Below, one piece after another: positions 5,923 through 6,241 of a DNA stretch of 6,241 nucleotides. The stretch spans positions 1 through 6,241 of the forward strand of contig DAHXMQ010000089.1 of assembly GCA_027371625.1 (NCBI GenBank). The letters are read 5' to 3'. The translations under genes and the position numbers were made by a program. The first letter of the stretch is position 1. Each line of letters begins with the position of its first letter. The notes under the pieces are model-generated. The model had not been told where the DNA came from and searched no databases. It saw nothing but the letters and a program-made list of their open reading frames with translations. This DNA is from Candidatus Methanoperedentaceae archaeon. Lineage in GTDB: Archaea > Halobacteriota > Methanosarcinia > Methanosarcinales > Methanoperedenaceae.

Positions 5923-6081
5923 TTACGTAATATTCTCAATCCCCAATTTTTCAATCAACAATCGTGTTTTCTTCGGAACCTCTGAAACAACCCGGTTATC
6001 TCCGATCTTGACATTGAAGACTCTTGAAAGATGCAAAATTTCAATCCCTCCAAGGTCTGATTTTAACGCTTTTATTTTCTT
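5923..6081 (-). pseudogene. Decayed C-terminal reading frame, possibly a transposase remnant
   Basis: An open minus-strand frame of 52 codons ends in TAA at 5923-5925 and is cut upstream by an in-frame TAG at 6082-6084. It has no ATG. Its composition is protein-like, not random: IEILHLSRVF, KIGDNRVVSEVPKKTRLL, then a LIEKLGI end. Beyond the TAG the same frame stays open to 6149 with RYVLRIIKGR directly before the stop, so the TAG looks like a nonsense mutation in a longer ancestral gene. The basic, Lys-rich tail with an EVPKKTRLL-like strand recalls C-termini of archaeal IS4/IS1634-type transposases. This is recognition by eye, not a search. A remnant of some other gene is possible. TAG is used as an ordinary stop at 4791-4793, so readthrough as pyrrolysine is not favoured. 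Confidence 0.4.
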
Positions 6082-6132
6082 CTATCTGCCTTTTATGATT
6101 CTAAGGACATACCGAAAAATAACATAGTAAAT

Positions 6133-6140
6133 TTTATAAT
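6133..6140 (+). promoter_or_regulatory. TATA box before the right-edge gene, suggesting a leaderless start
   Basis: TTTATAAT is centred about 26 nt before ATG 6163, so transcription would begin at or next to the start codon. No Shine-Dalgarno site precedes that ATG, which agrees with leaderless translation. A second TATATAAT at 6152-6159 would start transcription inside the reading frame and is less likely. Confidence 0.4.
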
Positions 6141-6162
6141 GTAAGCCATCCTATATAATGGC

Positions 6163-6241
6163 ATGGAGACTTATAGGCAATATACATGGTGGCTAAAAGC
6201 CCTCTCAGGAGCAGATGAAGTCCAAGCAAGACGTTTTGCGG
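6163..6241 (+). CDS. Unrecognised protein, 5' fragment running off the right edge
   Basis: Only 26 codons are visible from ATG 6163, beginning METYRQYTWW and continuing LKALSGADEVQARRFA, open to the window end. The aromatic-rich start and following amphipathic stretch look protein-like, with no signal peptide or membrane helix so far. ATG 6158 is in another frame and stops after 12 codons. A TATA box at the distance expected for a leaderless transcript supports a real gene. The family is not recognised, and the fragment is too short to infer a function. Confidence 0.45.
   Translation, partial: METYRQYTWWLKALSGADEVQARRFA

Overview
This window carries a compact electron-transfer island of membrane and extracytoplasmic redox proteins, followed by a gene-poor, AT-rich stretch. 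The gene starts look archaeal: GGTGA and GGAG Shine-Dalgarno sites, TATA boxes about 26 bases before likely transcription starts, and no bacterial -10/-35 pattern that I can see. The proteins are dense in c-type hemes and include an NrfD-type quinone-reactive protein and a formate-dehydrogenase-gamma-like cytochrome b. Together this suggests a respiratory, cytochrome-rich archaeon, such as a methane-oxidising Methanoperedens/ANME-type lineage, an alkane-oxidising Syntrophoarchaeia-type lineage or Archaeoglobi. That placement is inference. No 16S or mcr gene is present to settle it.

Layout. Positions 2-1854 (+) hold the 3' part of a gene for a four-cluster [4Fe-4S] protein of the NrfC/DmsB/HmeA type, overlapping by 4 nt a gene for an NrfD/PsrC-type integral membrane protein. 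A 99 nt gap with a candidate promoter leads to 1954-4030 (+). This encodes a six-heme, C-terminally anchored cytochrome and a 13-heme cytochrome with a NapC/NirT-like N-terminus. Converging on them, with only 9 nt between stop codons, is a minus-strand pair (5741-4040): a seven-heme cytochrome with a C-terminal anchor, then a four-helix cytochrome b. Positions 5742-6162 contain the promoter and leader of the minus-strand pair and a decayed, transposase-like C-terminal reading frame. A short 5' fragment of an unrecognised gene runs off the right edge.

How the parts may work together. The island combines three different ways of exchanging electrons with a membrane quinone or methanophenazine pool: the FeS-NrfD pair, a NapC-type anchored cytochrome, and a cytochrome b paired with a multiheme cytochrome. 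The three cytochromes contain 26 recognisable heme-binding motifs in total. The natural reading is a conduit carrying electrons between the membrane carrier pool and extracytoplasmic or extracellular partners. No catalytic subunit is visible, although one could lie upstream of the FeS gene.

The most interesting observations are these. Each of the three cytochromes has exactly one expanded heme motif (CX3CH, CX3CH and CX4CH). The 13-heme protein looks like a NapC head joined to tandem cytochrome-c3/c7-like diheme repeats. A 14-bp paired motif, AACGG-N4-AACGG, lies in the leaders of both oppositely oriented cytochrome operons.
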